Origin: Paenibacillaceae bacterium UBA6304
Lineage (GTDB): Bacteria > Bacillota > Bacilli > Paenibacillales > Paenibacillaceae
NCBI GenBank assembly: GCA_002439285.1
Contig: DJTQ01000014.1
Location: 1-6,257 of the forward strand
DNA: 6,257 nt
Reading direction: 5' to 3'
Position 1 is the stretch's first letter; each line of letters begins with the position of its first letter. Under the pieces are notes generated by a model, which saw only the letters and a program-made list of their open reading frames with translations, was not told where the DNA came from and did not search any database. The translations under genes were made by a program, and so were the position numbers. This document shows, one piece after another, positions 5,009-6,257 of this stretch.

Positions 5009-6257
5009 GTGGCAAAAATTACGATACTGGACGAGCATATCGCCAACCAGATTGCGGCGGGAGAAGTGGTCGAGCGGCCGGCTTCCGTGGTCAAGGAACT
5101 TGTGGAGAACGCTGTCGATGCAGGGGCGACAAAAATCGAGGTTCTGGTGGAAGAAGGCGGACTGGAATTAATCCGGGTGACCGATAATGGTTCCGGGATT
5201 GAAGCCGATGACTGCGAAACCGCTTTTTACCGTCATGCAACAAGCAAAATCGTATCCGGCCGCGATCTGTTCCAGATCCGCAGCCTTGGATTTCGCGGCG
5301 AGGCTTTGCCGAGTATTTCGGCCGTCGCCAAGGTCAGACTGGTATCATCCAGCGATGATAGCGGACTTGGCCGCGTGATTGCGATTGAAGGCGGCTCTCT
5401 GAAAGAGAATGAGGCCACCGCCGCGCCGCAAGGGACGGATATTACGGTAAAGGCATTGTTCTATAATACGCCAGCAAGGCTGAAATATATGAAAACGATC
5501 CAGACCGAGCTCGGGCATATTTCCGATGTCATGTATCGTCAGGCGCTAGCGCATCCGGAGATCGCCTTCAACCTGAAGCATAACGGCAATTCGCTGCTGC
5601 AAAGCCAGGGGGGCGGCGACTTGCTGCAGGTCATCGCTTCCATTTACGGGGTCAATACGTCAAAAGGGATGATCCCGATCTCAGCCGAGAATCCCGACTA
5701 CAAAATCTCCGGTTTCATCGGGTTGCCTGAAATGACGCGCTCGAATCGCGGAGGAATGTCGACGATGGTGAACGGGCGGTTTATTCGCAACCAGGGACTG
5801 CAGCAAGCGATTCTCAGGGCCTACCATACGCTCCTGCCGATTAACCGTTATCCGCTGGTTGTGCTGTCGCTGGACATGCATCCATCCTTGGTCGATGTCA
5901 ATGTGCATCCAGCCAAGCTGGAGGTGCGGTTCAGCAAGGAAATCGAGCTGAACGCTTTTGTGGAGTCCAGCCTGCGGACAGTGTTGTCCGAGCAGGTGCT
6001 CATTCCTCAGGTCGTCAAGCAGCAGCTCGGGAAGTCGGGTTCCGGATCGCTGATCCAGGAACAATTTCACTTCCCGACCGCCCGGCTGGAAGCCGCGCCG
6101 ACGAGCGCCCTGCCAGGCACGAACGCGCCTGGCGGGGGGGGGCCGGGCAGCGAAGCTCGCCCGGGCACAGCTGCGCCGGCGCCTGCCTATGGCAGCGCAA
6201 GCGCGCCTTCCGGCGCTGCGGCTAGCAGCGCCAACGGCGGCACGCCCGCGGCGCGCA
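5009..6257 (+). CDS. mutL: DNA mismatch repair protein MutL, N-terminal part (cut by window end)
   Basis: The frame is open from GTG 5009 to the window end, giving the first 416 residues of MutL, the ATP-driven matchmaker that acts after MutS. The GHKL ATPase domain is intact: the helix QIAAGEVVERP (14-24) leads into ELVENAVDAGA with the presumed catalytic E30 and Mg-binding N34; DNGSG (59-63), RHATSKI (75-81), GFRGEAL (94-100), a GT at 142-143 and LFYNTPARLKY (150-160) follow. The transducer part has VNGRFIRN (254-261) and DVNVHPAKLEVRF (296-308) with the conserved K303. From about residue 340 the protein becomes a disordered linker, rich in Ala, Gly, Pro and Ser after about 365. The C-terminal dimerisation and endonuclease domain expected in Firmicutes lies outside the window. 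A nine-G run interrupts the linker codons (6134-6142). The gene follows mutS after an unusually long spacer and may depend on its own promoter. Confidence 0.97.
   Translation, partial: MAKITILDEHIANQIAAGEVVERPASVVKELVENAVDAGATKIEVLVEEGGLELIRVTDNGSGIEADDCETAFYRHATSKIVSGRDLFQIRSLGFRGEALPSISAVAKVRLVSSSDDSGLGRVIAIEGGSLKENEATAAPQGTDITVKALFYNTPARLKYMKTIQTELGHISDVMYRQALAHPEIAFNLKHNGNSLLQSQGGGDLLQVIASIYGVNTSKGMIPISAENPDYKISGFIGLPEMTRSNRGGMSTMVNGRFIRNQGLQQAILRAYHTLLPINRYPLVVLSLDMHPSLVDVNVHPAKLEVRFSKEIELNAFVESSLRTVLSEQVLIPQVVKQQLGKSGSGSLIQEQFHFPTARLEAAPTSALPGTNAPGGGGPGSEARPGTAAPAPAYGSASAPSGAAASSANGGTPAAR
6108..6137 (+). repeat. Inverted repeat next to the G run in mutL
   Basis: CCCTGCCAGGC (6108-6118) pairs with GCCTGGCGGGG (6127-6137) as an 11-base stem with one T-G wobble and an 8-base loop. 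The inner seven pairs are perfect. The right arm runs into the nine-G tract. Such a stem beside a homopolymer could favour polymerase slippage, which is inference. Confidence 0.6.
6134..6142 (+). repeat. Nine-G mononucleotide run inside mutL
   Basis: Nine consecutive G encode part of a Gly-rich stretch in the MutL linker. Gain of one G would shift the frame into a TAG at 6223-6225; loss of one G opens a different frame that stays open to the window end. Either change would remove the C-terminal domain from the normal frame. The count could also be a sequencing or assembly artefact. Confidence 0.8.

Noticed and set aside
4966..5187. Plus-strand open frame overlapping the start of mutL
   Set aside because: It overlaps the conserved MutL ATPase motifs in another frame; the mutL frame is clearly the coding one.
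5681..6070. Minus-strand open frame of 129 codons
   Set aside because: It is antisense to the conserved MutL transducer domain and shows no independent support.

Overview
The window looks like chromosome from a Gram-positive, spore-forming Firmicute, most likely Paenibacillus or a close relative. The evidence is a Bacillus-type MutS with a Gln-Leu-Ser-Ile-Phe clamp motif, strong GGAGG-type ribosome binding sites, a GTG-started mutL, mixed base composition, and a phiEco32-like amidoligase gene directly before mutS. I recall that last arrangement from Paenibacillus; I could not search for it.

Layout, all genes on the plus strand. (1) 28-1614: a protein of 528 residues with a C-terminal amidoligase domain (COOH-NH2 ligase type 2, glutamine-synthetase/GCS-like fold) and an N-terminal half that resembles the end of an ATP-grasp domain. 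(2) 1615-1701: a short gap with an extended -10 promoter and the mutS ribosome binding site. (3) 1702-4500: complete mutS, 932 residues, with all ATPase motifs and an unusually long linker before the clamp motif. (4) 4501-5008: a 508-base spacer with no credible gene, holding a degenerate 7-base tandem array and then four 27-base repeat units arranged as an imperfect 200-base palindrome. (5) 5009-6257: the first 416 codons of mutL, cut off by the window end inside its disordered linker. It begins with GTG.

MutS recognises mismatches and MutL is the matchmaker and, in Firmicutes, the nicking endonuclease, so the two genes form one methyl-independent mismatch repair pathway. Their separation by a repeat-filled spacer suggests that mutL may have its own expression signals. 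The amidoligase has no evident repair role and its substrate cannot be told from sequence.

The core genes are ordinary. The parts worth a second look are the two repeat systems between mutS and mutL, a run of nine G within the mutL coding sequence next to a strong inverted repeat, and the two-part amidoligase protein. I found no convincing evidence of a wholly new multi-gene system.
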